Assembly (NCBI RefSeq): GCF_900156025.1
Contig: NZ_FTMO01000005.1
Location: 124,001-188,000 of the forward strand
Length of the DNA: 64,000 bases
Source of the DNA: Allobosea sp. TND4EK4
GTDB lineage: Bacteria; Pseudomonadota; Alphaproteobacteria; Rhizobiales; Beijerinckiaceae
Reading direction: 5' to 3'
The position numbers and the translations under genes are program-made. This document shows positions 1 through 10,290 of this stretch, in pieces. The first letter of the stretch is position 1; every line of letters starts with the position of its first letter. Below the pieces are notes generated by a model. It did not search any database. It worked only from the letters and a program-made list of their open reading frames with translations, and was not told where the DNA came from.

Positions 1-466
1 GCATCTGGGAGACGATGACGCGCTCGGTGCCGTTGACGATGAAGGTGCCGTTGTCGGTCATGAGCGGCATGTCGCCCATGTAGACATCCTGCTCCTTGAT
101 ATCTTTCACCGACTTCGCCTGGGTGTCCGGATCGATATCGAACACGATCAGGCGCAGCGTCACCTTGAGCGGCGCAGAATAGGTCATGCCGCGCTGGCGG
201 CACTCGTCGACGTCGTATTTCGGCGGTTCGAAGGTGTACTTGACGAACTCCAGCAGCGAGGCGCCGGAGAAATCGCCGATCGGAAACACCGACCTGAAGA
301 CGGACTGAAGGCCCTCGTCGGCGCGGCCGCCCTTGGGCTCGTCGACCATCAGGAACTGGTCATAGGACGCCTTCTGAACCTCGATGAGGTTCGGCATCTG
401 AGCCACTTCCTTGAGCTTGCCGAAGAACTTGCGGACGCGCCTGCGGCCCTGAAGCGAATTGACCAT
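1..466 (-). CDS. rpoB: RNA polymerase beta subunit, N-terminal part (cut by window edge)
   Basis: This is the first 155 codons of the beta subunit of RNA polymerase; the rest lies beyond base 1. The N-terminus reads [17 protein letters not shown] and continues with [20 protein letters not shown], the well-conserved opening of alphaproteobacterial RpoB. Further on, [20 protein letters not shown] is the conserved stretch of the protrusion domain. The ATG at 464-466 matches where this family starts. It is the last gene of the minus-strand L11-L10-beta cluster, 362 bp after rplL, and would be followed by rpoC outside the window. Confidence 0.97.
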   Translation of the reverse strand, partial: MVNSLQGRRRVRKFFGKLKEVAQMPNLIEVQKASYDQFLMVDEPKGGRADEGLQSVFRSVFPIGDFSGASLLEFVKYTFEPPKYDVDECRQRGMTYSAPLKVTLRLIVFDIDPDTQAKSVKDIKEQDVYMGDMPLMTDNGTFIVNGTERVIVSQM

Positions 467-828
467 GTTGTTCCTCGCGTTCTCTGGCACCGTCCGACGC
501 AGGGCGACCACGAGGCCACCATGTTCCGGCAGATACCGACCTCTCCGTTCAGAACCGGCCCCGGCGCATCCCTTCGGGCGCCCCGGCTTCGGCTCCATGG
601 ACGGCTCACCGGGCGGTCGGCACAGCATGCGCTGGCCGCCGGGTGAACCGTTTGGCGCTTGATGCGCCGCCCTCAACTCGTTGTCGAAAGCCTCGCCGCG
701 CGGTTGCAGCGGGCCTCCTGCGACAACTCCCGCGCAAATCCGCGGAAACGACGCAACAGCCCCGGAGGCAAGGCGCCCCCGGGACTGTCTGTTTTGCTAG
801 AGCAGGACCGGCACCAGCCGGCCCGGGC
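467..828 (-). other. rplL-rpoB intergenic region with possible attenuator hairpin
   Basis: No gene is supported in these 362 bases. At 760-784 there is a GC-rich inverted repeat (CCCGG ... CCGGG with a partly paired inner part) just after rplL on the minus strand. It has no U-tract, so it is better read as a processing or attenuation structure than a terminator. In E. coli the rplL-rpoB gap holds an attenuator and an RNase III site; a similar role here is inference by position only. Confidence 0.35.
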
Positions 829-1206
<378 letters not shown>

Positions 1207-1256
1207 GGTTTAACTTCCTGTCTTAAGAGGTTCGAACGATAAGGGTTTGCTGGCTA

Positions 1257-1772
1257 TCAAGCCGCATTCTTGTCGGCATAGGCCTGAACCACGCGAGCCA
1301 GCTTGCCGGCGGGCGCGTTCGTGAGCTGCGCGAGCTTCGTAGCCGGGGCCTGGACAAGGCCGATGAGCTTGGCGCGCAGTTCGTCGAGCGAGGGCATCGT
1401 GGCCAGGGCCTTGACACCATCGGGGTTCAGGGCGGTCGTGCCCATCGCGCCGCCCAGGATGACGAGCTTGTCGTTCTCCTTGGCGAAAGCGGTGGCGACC
1501 TTCGGCGCCGCGACCGGATCGTTGGAATAGGCGATCAGGGTGGGACCCGTCAGCAGCTTGCTGATGGACGCGACGTCGGTGCCTTCAAGAGCGATCTTGG
1601 CCAAGCGGTTCTTTGCGACCTTAACAGTGGCGCCATTCGCCTTCATCTCGCGACGAAGCTTCTGGAACTGGGCCACGGTCAAACCCGCATAGTGGGCCAC
1701 GACGACGACCGACGTGTTCGCAAACACGTCGTTCAGCGAAGCGACGGCATCTTTTTTTGCCGCTTTATCCAC
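1257..1772 (-). CDS. rplJ: 50S ribosomal protein L10
   Basis: L10 anchors L7/L12 dimers on 23S rRNA at the stalk base and represses its own operon by binding the mRNA leader. I place the start at the GTG at 1770-1772 ([17 protein letters not shown]), because it fits the family N-terminus and length (171 aa) and has GAGAG just upstream. An ATG 33 bases further upstream is open in frame but would add a non-homologous extension. Conserved segments include [20 protein letters not shown] and KNRLAKIAL. Confidence 0.95.
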   Translation of the reverse strand: MDKAAKKDAVASLNDVFANTSVVVVAHYAGLTVAQFQKLRREMKANGATVKVAKNRLAKIALEGTDVASISKLLTGPTLIAYSNDPVAAPKVATAFAKENDKLVILGGAMGTTALNPDGVKALATMPSLDELRAKLIGLVQAPATKLAQLTNAPAGKLARVVQAYADKNAA

Positions 1773-2250
1773 TGGGCTCTCTCCGGTTGACGACGAGCAT
1801 GACACTCGCCGCCGGTTGCAAATGCCGCTTCCAGAACCCCGGTTGACACCGGCGTGCCGTGAAGCGACGCTTGGTGCCCTGTCCCCGCTCGAAGACCTCT
1901 TGATGAGGCTGCGACCGGGCGAGATGGTTCGAACCGTCTTCTTCCGGATCCTGCGATCCGGGACTAAGCTCTTGCACCGTCTATGCAGGCCTCTTGGCGA
2001 AATTATGCCCGCAGCCGAAGCTCCGGAGCACCTGCAGTCTCAGACAGGACTGGGTGATTCCATGCCGCAAGATCGCTCTTTCGGCCCCGAAACACCCATT
2101 TTTCAGCGGAATTCCGCCAAAAAACGCGAAATAGACCCCTGCGCGCGAAGCGCGCCGGAGCCCTGTGACTCATGGAAACAGGCGAGCGTCATAACGTCTT
2201 CACCCGCTCCTGCCAAGTAGCCTCTCGATTCCTTGAAATCAAGAGCGACC
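1773..2250 (-). promoter_or_regulatory. Long leader region of rplJ-rplL (probable L10 leader)
   Basis: About 480 bases separate the end of rplA from rplJ and contain no convincing gene. A separate promoter and an L10-binding leader RNA are expected here in bacteria. The stretch immediately upstream of rplJ (about 1773-1960) is rich in GGTTCGAACC- and CCGGATCC-like short inverted repeats compatible with a folded leader. I cannot fold it without computation, so the L10-leader assignment rests on position and established regulation. Confidence 0.45.
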
Positions 2251-2251
2251 G

Positions 2252-2283
2252 GAGCGGGGCGGGCCTGGCGGCCTGCCCCGCTC
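2252..2283 (-). terminator. Strong hairpin after rplA
   Basis: A 13-bp stem (GAGCGGGGCGGGC at 2252-2264 against GCCTGCCCCGCTC at 2271-2283, one mismatch) lies 8 bases past the rplA stop. It lacks a good U-tract on the minus strand, so it may be a partial terminator, an attenuator or an mRNA 3'-end stabiliser between rplKA and rplJL. Confidence 0.55.
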
Positions 2284-2290
2284 GGGCGAA

Positions 2291-2989
2291 TTACGCACCC
2301 ATGACGGTGTTCGGCTCGATCTTGACGCCCGGGCCCATCGTCGAGGACAGCGCGACGCGCTGGATATAGGTGCCCTTGGCGCCGGCCGGCTTGGCCTTGG
2401 CGACCGAGTCGACGAACGCCTTGATGTTCTCGGCGAGCTTCTCGGCCGAGAACGAGGCCTTGCCGACCGCGGCATGCACGATACCGGCCTTCTCGACGCG
2501 GAACTCGACCGAACCGCCCTTCGAGGCGGCGACGGCGGCGGTCACGTCCATGGTGACGGTGCCGACACGCGGGTTCGGCATCAGGCCGCGCGGGCCGAGC
2601 ACCTTACCGAGGCGGCCGACGAGGCCCATCATGTCCGGGGTCGCGATGCAGCGGTCGAAGTTGATCTCGCCCTTCTGGACGGACTCGACCAGATCCTCGG
2701 CACCGACGATGTCCGCACCGGCCTTCTTGGCCTCCTCGGCCTTGGGGCCGCGGGCGAAGACGGCGACGCGCAGCGTCCGGCCCGAGCCGTTCGGCAGGTT
2801 GCAGACGCCGCGGACCATCTGGTCGGCGTGACGCGGATCGACGCCGAGATTCATCGCGATCTCGACCGTCTCGTCGAACTTGGCGTTGGCGCGCTCCTTG
2901 ATGAAGGTCACGGCCTGATCGAGCGTGTAGAGCTTGGTGCGGTCAATGCCTTCACGGCCCTTGACGACGCGCTTTCCCACATGTGCCAT
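2291..2989 (-). CDS. rplA: 50S ribosomal protein L1
   Basis: L1 binds 23S rRNA at the mobile stalk near the E site and in many bacteria represses the L11 operon by binding its mRNA. The 232-aa product has the family length and diagnostic stretches such as [20 protein letters not shown], the [13 protein letters not shown] motif and [20 protein letters not shown]. The start ATG at 2987-2989 lies 13 bp after the rplK stop, so the two are one transcription unit. A strong hairpin follows its stop codon. Confidence 0.97.
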   Translation of the reverse strand: MAHVGKRVVKGREGIDRTKLYTLDQAVTFIKERANAKFDETVEIAMNLGVDPRHADQMVRGVCNLPNGSGRTLRVAVFARGPKAEEAKKAGADIVGAEDLVESVQKGEINFDRCIATPDMMGLVGRLGKVLGPRGLMPNPRVGTVTMDVTAAVAASKGGSVEFRVEKAGIVHAAVGKASFSAEKLAENIKAFVDSVAKAKPAGAKGTYIQRVALSSTMGPGVKIEPNTVMGA

Positions 2990-3002
2990 TGTCAGATCTC
3001 CC

Positions 3003-3434
3003 TCAGCCCACGACTTCCAGGCCCATCGACCGGGCGGAGCCCTTGATCATGGACGCTGCGGATTCGACGGTGCTGCAGTTGAGATCGGCCATCTTCTTCT
3101 CGGCGATCTCATTGATCTGAGCGACGGTCACCTTGCCGACATTGCCGCCGCGGCCCGGGGTCTTGGAGCCCGAGGTCAGGCCGGCGGCCTTCTTCAGCCA
3201 GTACGAGACCGGCGGCTGCTTCATTTCGAAGGTGAAGGAGCGATCCGCATAGGCGGTGATGATCACCGGGATCGGCATGCCCTTTTCCATCTGCTGGGTC
3301 TTCGCGTTGAAGGCCTTGCAGAATTCCATGATGTTGAGGCCGCGCTGACCCAGCGCCGGACCGATCGGCGGCGACGGATTGGCCGCGCCCGCCGGAACCT
3401 GAAGCTTCACGTAGCCCGTGATCTTCTTCGCCAT
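3003..3434 (-). CDS. rplK: 50S ribosomal protein L11
   Basis: L11 lies in the GTPase-associated centre and is needed for RelA activation and for class I release factor function. The 143-aa sequence has the conserved N-terminus with [20 protein letters not shown] and [12 protein letters not shown], and the C-terminal rRNA-binding domain with [13 protein letters not shown]. In most proteobacteria rplK directly follows nusG; here a chemoreceptor gene and about 210 bp of spacer come between, so rplK probably has its own promoter in 3435-3646. Confidence 0.97.
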   Translation of the reverse strand: MAKKITGYVKLQVPAGAANPSPPIGPALGQRGLNIMEFCKAFNAKTQQMEKGMPIPVIITAYADRSFTFEMKQPPVSYWLKKAAGLTSGSKTPGRGGNVGKVTVAQINEIAEKKMADLNCSTVESAASMIKGSARSMGLEVVG

Positions 3435-3646
3435 GATGGCTGCTCCTGCCGCCTGCCCCGCTGCCTGGCGGAACGACGACGCCCCTGCCCGTGGAAGCTC
3501 TCCAGGGGGGCCGGGGTGGTTGCAGTGCGTGGTGCGGCGCCTGTGATCCGGCTGGCGACCGGCACGCCTCCCACGCGGTTGAGGCGCGCCCTATGGCACA
3601 GAAGGCGCGACAGTGGAAGTCCCTTTCGCGGGCGCCCGCTGACTCG

Positions 3647-5278
3647 TCAGGCCGCTTCGCCCTCCGGCTGGGCCTGCCGCGTCTGCGCGATGAAGCTCTC
3701 GACCACCTCGCGCAGGCCTGCCGCCTGCCGATCGAGGTCGGTGGAAGCCTGCATGGCAGCCTCCGCCGTCCGGCGCCACTGCTCGGTCATGGCGGCCACC
3801 TGCTCGACCTGCTCGGCGACGAGGCGCACATCCCCTGCCGTGCTGGCCGTGCTCTCGGCGATGGCGGAGGAATTGGCTTCCTGCTGGCGGGTCAGCTCGG
3901 CGATCGAATCCGCGGCCGCCTCGACATCGTCGATCGAGTCCACCAGCGTGCCGACGCGGCAGGTGAGCCGGTCCGCAGCCACGCGGATCAGGTCGAGACC
4001 GCTCTGCACCTCCACCGTCGCCTGCGCCGTGCGCTGCGACAGCTGCTTGACCTCGGAGGCGACGATCATGAAGCCTCGCCCGGCTTCGCCCGCACGCGCG
4101 GCCTCGATCGTGGCGTTGAGCGCCAGCAGATTGGTCTGGCTGGCGACGGAGGAGATGATGTCGATGATGCTGGAAATGCGCCCCACGGCCTCGTGCAGCG
4201 CGCCCGTATCCGCCCTCGCCTCTCCGACCAGAGCCTTGGCCCCGATGCTGACCTCGGCGCTGCGCTGCGCCTCGCGGGCCGCTTCCCTGACCAGGGCGGT
4301 GATCTCGCCGATGGTCGACGCGACGTCGCCGACATGGGCAGCGACACGCTGCGTCGATTGGGCGGCGGCGCTGGCGCGGCGATCGACATCTCCGGAATAA
4401 CCGCCGAGTTCACGAGCGGCCTGCGACATCCGGCTGGAATGGGTCTCGAGCGCGGCCCCGATCGCCGCGATGCGATCCTGGAAGGCAAGGCTCTGGGTTC
4501 TGGCCTCCTCTCGCCGCTGGATATCGTCGGCCATCGCAGCCATGCGCTGGACCGCAGCCTCCTGCCCGGCCTTTTGATCATTCAGATGAGCGCTTAGCGC
4601 CCTGGCTAAGGCACCGATCTCGTCGCTGCGCGCAGCCACGCCGGACAGCCAGGACGTGCTGCCCGGCCCCTCGCGCAGCACCCGCGCCATCTCGATGATC
4701 GGCCGGACGAGCCAGCGGTATTCCAGCCCGACGATCAGGAAAAGGGCCAACAGACCGGCAGCCCCGAGCACGGCCTCGATCCGCTCGGATTCGTCGATCT
4801 GGCTTCTGAGCCGCGCGCCGATATCCATCAGCGCACCGTTCAGGGCGAGATGCATGTCCTCGTGGATCGCCGGCCACTGGCGGAACACGGCGAGGTTTTC
4901 GCTGCCCTCGGGCGCTTGCTGGCGCGCCGTGCCGAGGAGGACCTCGGACTGGCGGGCACGATCACGGACCTCGCCTTTCGTCCAGGCGCCGATGTCGGCT
5001 ATGGCCCGCGCCATCTCGTCGATCGGCGTCGTGCTGGTAGCATGAGCCGGATCGCCATGCAGCACCGTGTGCAGCTTCTCGAAAGCCGCAGCGGCCTCTT
5101 CAAGCCGCACCAACGCCCGCCCGCTCGTCGATAGCTCGCTTGCGATATGGTCCAGCCGCTCCGAGCGGAGGACTTCGTTGATCGTGTATGCGCCGAGGAG
5201 GGGGCCGAGAATGGCACCCCAGAGCACCATGCGCTGGCCGACCGTCGCTTTGAAATGCTGCAGAACCATGTCGACCAA
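3647..5278 (-). CDS. Methyl-accepting chemotaxis protein
   Basis: This is a transmembrane chemoreceptor that would signal to CheA/CheW. Of 543 residues, a first membrane segment lies near residues 12-34, a periplasmic helical sensor region follows, and a second membrane segment ([20 protein letters not shown]) lies near 172-192. Then comes a HAMP-like region and the cytoplasmic signalling hairpin, with the highly conserved tip [20 protein letters not shown] followed by [15 protein letters not shown]. The start is TTG at 5278 with AAGAG six bases upstream; an ATG nine bases in (5269) is the alternative. It sits between nusG and rplK on the same strand, an unusual place for a chemoreceptor. Ligand unknown. 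Confidence 0.92.
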   Translation of the reverse strand: MVDMVLQHFKATVGQRMVLWGAILGPLLGAYTINEVLRSERLDHIASELSTSGRALVRLEEAAAAFEKLHTVLHGDPAHATSTTPIDEMARAIADIGAWTKGEVRDRARQSEVLLGTARQQAPEGSENLAVFRQWPAIHEDMHLALNGALMDIGARLRSQIDESERIEAVLGAAGLLALFLIVGLEYRWLVRPIIEMARVLREGPGSTSWLSGVAARSDEIGALARALSAHLNDQKAGQEAAVQRMAAMADDIQRREEARTQSLAFQDRIAAIGAALETHSSRMSQAARELGGYSGDVDRRASAAAQSTQRVAAHVGDVASTIGEITALVREAAREAQRSAEVSIGAKALVGEARADTGALHEAVGRISSIIDIISSVASQTNLLALNATIEAARAGEAGRGFMIVASEVKQLSQRTAQATVEVQSGLDLIRVAADRLTCRVGTLVDSIDDVEAAADSIAELTRQQEANSSAIAESTASTAGDVRLVAEQVEQVAAMTEQWRRTAEAAMQASTDLDRQAAGLREVVESFIAQTRQAQPEGEAA

Positions 5279-5371
5279 AAGGAGCTCTTTTGACGACTCA
5301 CTGTCAGCCCGACCCCTTAAAGTCGGCTTAACGCAACGTCACATAGTACTATGGGATAGTGATCGCGGCGA

Positions 5372-5905
5372 TCAGAGCTTCTCGACCTGGCTGTATTCAA
5401 GCTCGACCGGCGTGGCGCGGCCGAAGATCGAGACCGCGACCTTGAGCCGCGCGCGGCCATGGTCGACATCCTCGACGACGCCGTTGAACGAGGCGAACGG
5501 ACCATCCGCGACCTTCACCTGCTCGCCGACCTCGAACACGATCGTCGGCTTCGGGCGCTCGACGCCCTCGGCGACCTGACCCTTGATGCGCATCGCCTCG
5601 CTCTCGGGGATCGGCATGGGCTTGGCCTTGTCGGCGCCCAGGAAGCCGGTGACCTTCGGCGTATTCTTGATGAGGTGGTAGACCTCGTCGGTCATCTCGC
5701 ACTTCACCAGCACATAGCCCGGGAAGAACTTGCGCTCGGCCTCGACCTTGCGGCCGCGGCGAACCTCGACGACCTTCTCGGTCGGCACCAGCACCTCGTC
5801 GAACTTGTCGGCCAGGTTGCGCTGTTGCGCCTGGTCGCGGATCGACTGGGCGACCTTGTTCTCGAAGTTCGAATAGGCGTGGACGATGTACCAGCGGGTG
5901 CTCAC
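5372..5905 (-). CDS. nusG: Transcription termination/antitermination protein NusG
   Basis: NusG binds RNA polymerase through its NGN domain and links it to Rho or ribosomal S10 through its KOW domain. The 177-aa product begins at GTG 5903-5905 with RWYIVHAYSNFENKVAQ, the standard NGN start, and has RKFFPGYVLVKCEM and the KOW-type segment VGEQVKVADGPFASFNGVVE. The open frame extends upstream, but the extension overlaps secE and is not family-like; GGA lies upstream of this GTG. It is 14 bp downstream of secE, and the pair is almost certainly co-transcribed. Confidence 0.96.
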   Translation of the reverse strand: MSTRWYIVHAYSNFENKVAQSIRDQAQQRNLADKFDEVLVPTEKVVEVRRGRKVEAERKFFPGYVLVKCEMTDEVYHLIKNTPKVTGFLGADKAKPMPIPESEAMRIKGQVAEGVERPKPTIVFEVGEQVKVADGPFASFNGVVEDVDHGRARLKVAVSIFGRATPVELEYSQVEKL

Positions 5906-5919
5906 GTTCTCAATTCCGT

Positions 5920-6114
5920 TCAACGGGCGCCGAGGATGAGGCCGAGACCCCAGCGGATGAGGGTATCGGCGAAGAGGAAAAACAGGCTGGAGACGACGAC
6001 CATCGCCAGCACGAGGCCGGTGGTGATCAGCGTCTCGCGGCGCGAAGGCCAGGTGACCTTGCCGGCCTCGGTGCGCACGTCCTGCAGGAACTGGAAAGGA
6101 TTGGATTTCGCCAT
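5920..6114 (-). CDS. secE: Preprotein translocase subunit SecE
   Basis: SecE clamps SecY in the Sec translocon of the inner membrane. The 64-aa protein is the short single-span form typical of alphaproteobacteria: an amphipathic N-terminal part with EAGKVTWPSRRETL (the conserved KVxWPSRxET motif) followed by one membrane helix, LITTGLVLAMVVVSSLFFLF. It directly precedes nusG. Confidence 0.96.
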   Translation of the reverse strand: MAKSNPFQFLQDVRTEAGKVTWPSRRETLITTGLVLAMVVVSSLFFLFADTLIRWGLGLILGAR

Positions 6115-6310
6115 GGACCACCTTGGATTCCGATCCGCTCCACGACCCCTGCCGCAGGCCGAATCGGCCGTCCTGAAACATTCGCGGCGCGGGACCCGGG
6201 AGGGTCGCGCGCCGTCATCGAGAGCCCTCTTACATCGCCGCAGGCCTTAAGCCAAGACCCTTCGAACGAGAGCTGTTTGCCTGCGCGCGGGCCGATGATC
6301 CGCAGCGGAC

Positions 6311-7042
6311 TCAATCCCGCTGCGCCGCGATCAGCAGGAAGAGCGGTCGCGCCCTCTCCTTCGCCCAGGACGGCTCCGCGGCGACCTGTTGCGGGCTCGG
6401 CCCCCATTCGACCAGCCGCCGCAACGAAAAGCCCGCACCGCGCAGCAGGTCGAGATAGGTCGCGATCGTGCGGTGCTGCTTTATCACGCCGTCGGCCAGC
6501 CAGTTGCTGACCCGCGGTCCCTCGTCGAGGTAGCCGTTGACCGGCCAGGTGGGGCGACCATCCGCATCTGCGAGCCAGCTCTGCCGCGCCGGTGCCGTCA
6601 GGAGAGGATGCTCGACGGAGCAGACCAGCACCCCGCCCGGCGCCAGGCCGGTATGGATCCGGGCAAGCACGGCAGCGAGATCGACGATGTAATGGAAAGC
6701 CAGCGAGCTGTGAGCGAGGTCGAAACCGGCTGCATCGGGCGCGAAGCTCTCGAGATCGGCGCGCCGATAGCCGATACAGGTATCCGGCGTCTCGCGCCGC
6801 GCCCGCTCCAACATCCTCTCGGACACGTCGACGCCAAGCACGCTCGCCGCCCCCTCGCCTGCCGCGAAACGGGCGAACCAGCCGAAGCCGCAGCCGAGAT
6901 CGAGCACCCGCGTCCCTGCGAGCGGCGGCAGCATCGCCCGCAGTTCCGGCCACTCAGGCGCTCCCGCAAGCCCCTGAACGGAGCGCGGAAGGCGACTGTA
7001 GCCCGCAAAGAAAGTCTCGTCGTCGTAGATGTTCTGGGTCAT
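6311..7042 (-). CDS. Class I SAM-dependent methyltransferase
   Basis: The 243-aa protein has a Rossmann-type methyltransferase core: motif I VLDLGCGFGWFARFAA near residues 46-61, an acidic strand-2 end (VLGVDVSERML), and FDLAHSSLAFHYIVDL near motif IV. The closest style is the UbiE/Methyltransf_11 group of small-molecule methyltransferases; the substrate cannot be read from the sequence. It lies between tRNA-Trp and secE, interrupting a common tRNA-Trp/secE/nusG order. ATG start at 7040-7042. Confidence 0.85.
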   Translation of the reverse strand: MTQNIYDDETFFAGYSRLPRSVQGLAGAPEWPELRAMLPPLAGTRVLDLGCGFGWFARFAAGEGAASVLGVDVSERMLERARRETPDTCIGYRRADLESFAPDAAGFDLAHSSLAFHYIVDLAAVLARIHTGLAPGGVLVCSVEHPLLTAPARQSWLADADGRPTWPVNGYLDEGPRVSNWLADGVIKQHRTIATYLDLLRGAGFSLRRLVEWGPSPQQVAAEPSWAKERARPLFLLIAAQRD

Positions 7043-7093
7043 GGCGCCGGAGGATCCGCATTGCGGACTGCACGCGCCTCGCCGAAAGGCGAC

Positions 7094-7169
7094 TGGCAGG
7101 GGCGGTAGGGCTCGAACCTACGACAACCGGTTTTGGAGACCGGTACTCTACCAACTGAGCTACACCCCT
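7094..7169 (-). tRNA. tRNA-Trp (CCA anticodon)
   Basis: On the minus strand the sequence folds as a full cloverleaf. Acceptor AGGGGTG pairs with CGCCCCT, the D-arm is GCTCAGTTGGTAGAGT, the anticodon loop has CCA in TCTCCAAAA, and the T-arm has GGTTCGAGCCC. The 3' CCA is encoded. It is located between tuf and secE as in many proteobacteria. Confidence 0.96.
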
Positions 7170-7272
7170 GCAGGTGCGCGTCATGTGCCCCAAGGCGGCA
7201 CGCATTTCAAGTCGAAATTGTACCGACCCTTTGAAAATTCCACGGATCCGGCAGGACGCGGAGGGTCCGAAA

Positions 7273-7305
7273 AACAGAAAAAGGGCGGTGTCGCCACCGC
7301 CCTTT
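7273..7305 (-). terminator. Rho-independent terminator of tuf
   Basis: On the minus strand, about 30 bases after the tuf stop, AAAGGGCGGTG pairs with CACCGCCCTTT around a GCGA loop and is followed by a T-rich run (TTTTTCTGTTTTTC). Confidence 0.9.
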
Positions 7306-7334
7306 CCCAAATCAATGCGCAGCAGTCGCCGTGA

Positions 7335-8525
<1,191 letters not shown>

Positions 8526-8935
8526 GACACCCTTGTCCTCGAAGGCGGCCCTTCGGGCCTAGAAACGCGGGTCGCATTAGGAGGTTTTGCGCGAGGATGC
8601 AAGGTTCCCCGCTTCCCGAGTCGCTCCGAGGCCGTGACGCCGCGGCATCCCGCGGCGCCAGAGCAAGCGCAGCTCGGCGGCCGTCGCGGATTCGCACCGC
8701 GAGGCTCGGGGCATCGCGGCGAAGCCCTGCGGGCCCAGCTTGTAGAGCAGCTTGCTAACCGGAAAGCCCCCGTCGGGCGCTTTCGTCAGCCCCCAGCGCG
8801 GCAACCACCTCGGCGTCGTCCGCGTCTTCGAATGCAAGGATGGCGCACAGCAGCATGCGCCGGAAGCGTATCATGCCGGGTCCCCCAACCCGCGAGCGAC
8901 ATCGCGAATCGCAAACATGACGGCGAAATACTTCC
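8526..8935 (-). other. tuf-pncB intergenic region with a possible broken small gene
   Basis: No intact gene is convincing in these 410 bases. On the minus strand a frame opens at ATG 8881-8879 ([20 protein letters not shown], then AEVVAALG). Near a CCCCC run at 8790-8794 it would continue in a neighbouring frame as [20 protein letters not shown] to about 8577. This looks like one small gene split by a one-base shift, but I do not recognise it and chance is possible. The tuf promoter should also lie here. Confidence 0.3.
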
Positions 8936-10222
8936 TTAACGGCTGTCGGCGGCCCCGAACACCCGCCGATAGCGCGCCACCGTCTCCGGATCGCCCGAGA
9001 CCTTCTCGGGATTGTCCGACAGCTTCACCGCCGGCCGGCCGTTGGCCTTCGTCACCTTGCAGACCAGCGACATCGGGTCGAGCGCGCGCGAGCCGTCGGG
9101 CGAGCAGCCGACCAGGTCGTTGGTGAGGTCGGTACCCCAGCCGAAGGCCATGCGCACCTTGCCGTCGAAATGCCGGTAGACGCGCTCGATCGCATCGACA
9201 TCGAGCCCGTCCGAGAAGACGAGCAGCTTCTCGCGCGGGTCGCGCCCATGGTCGCGCCACCACGCCATGATCGTCTCGCCCGCCGGGATCGGCGGCGCGC
9301 TGTCGGGCCTGAAGCCGGTCCAGTCCGCCACCCAGTCGGGCGCGTGGCGCAGGAAGCTCTGTGTGCCGAAGGCATCGGGCAGCGCGATCAGCAGGTTGCC
9401 GCCATAGACCTGCCGCCACTCGTCGAGCACGCGATAGGGCGCGCGCAGCAGCGCCTCGTCGGACTCGGCGAGCGCCGCCAGCACCATCGGCAGCTCATGC
9501 GCATTGGTGCCGATCGCTTCGAGATCGGTGTCCATCGCCAGAAGCACATTGGACGTGCCGGTGAAGGCGGGGCCCAGCCCTTCCTTCAGCGCCTCCACGC
9601 ACCAGCGCTGCCAGAGATGGCCATGGCGCCGCCGCGTGCCGAAGTCGGAGAGCTTCAGGTTCGGCAGCTTCTGCAGCCGCTCGACCTTGTCCCACATCTT
9701 GGCCTTCGCACGGGCATAGAGCACATCGAGCGAGAAGCGCTTCTGCCCCACCATGACCCGCCGAGCCCTGAGTTCGTTGATGATGGCGAGCGCCGGCACC
9801 TCCCACATGGTGGTGTGGGTCCATGGCCCGTCGAAATGCAGCTCGTACTGGCCGTCGACCTTGCGCAGGTCGTATTCGGGCAACTGGAACGAGGCCAGCC
9901 AGCCCATGAAGTCCGGCGAGAACATCTGCGTCTTGCCGTAGAAGCTGTTGCCCGCCAGCCAGATCAGCTCGTTCTTGGTGAAACGCAGCGAGCGCGCATG
10001 GTCGAGCTGCGCCCTGAGCTCCCCCTCATCGACGATGTCGCCGAGGCGGATATGCTTCGAGCGATTGATCAGCGAGAAGGTAACCTGCACCTCCGGGTGG
10101 AAGGCCCGGATCATCTGCAGCATCAGCAGCTTGTAGAAATCGGTGTCGAGCAGGCTCCGGATGATGGGGTCCAGCCGCCAGCCATGATTGTAGGTCCGGG
10201 TCGCGATGTCGGTGTAGATCAT
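8936..10222 (-). CDS. pncB: Nicotinate phosphoribosyltransferase
   Basis: PncB makes nicotinate mononucleotide from nicotinate and PRPP, with ATP hydrolysis, in the Preiss-Handler NAD salvage route. The 428-aa protein starts with the [19 protein letters not shown] segment typical of the family. It also has [20 protein letters not shown] and [12 protein letters not shown], which includes the histidine that is phosphorylated in this family. Length fits the 400-440-aa bacterial type. It follows the TRAP transporter gene on the same strand (68 bp gap), with no known functional link. Confidence 0.95.
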   Translation of the reverse strand: MIYTDIATRTYNHGWRLDPIIRSLLDTDFYKLLMLQMIRAFHPEVQVTFSLINRSKHIRLGDIVDEGELRAQLDHARSLRFTKNELIWLAGNSFYGKTQMFSPDFMGWLASFQLPEYDLRKVDGQYELHFDGPWTHTTMWEVPALAIINELRARRVMVGQKRFSLDVLYARAKAKMWDKVERLQKLPNLKLSDFGTRRRHGHLWQRWCVEALKEGLGPAFTGTSNVLLAMDTDLEAIGTNAHELPMVLAALAESDEALLRAPYRVLDEWRQVYGGNLLIALPDAFGTQSFLRHAPDWVADWTGFRPDSAPPIPAGETIMAWWRDHGRDPREKLLVFSDGLDVDAIERVYRHFDGKVRMAFGWGTDLTNDLVGCSPDGSRALDPMSLVCKVTKANGRPAVKLSDNPEKVSGDPETVARYRRVFGAADSR

Positions 10223-10290
10223 GTCGGCATCAGGTCCGGGTCAGGCGATCGGCAGCCGACGCATTGAGCGCCGGCGAGGCAAGCTGCGCA

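Noticed and set aside
5342..5353. CATAGTACTATG perfect palindrome between nusG and the MCP gene
   Set aside because: A lone 12-bp palindrome without a regulator or repeat; it may be an operator but nothing else supports it.
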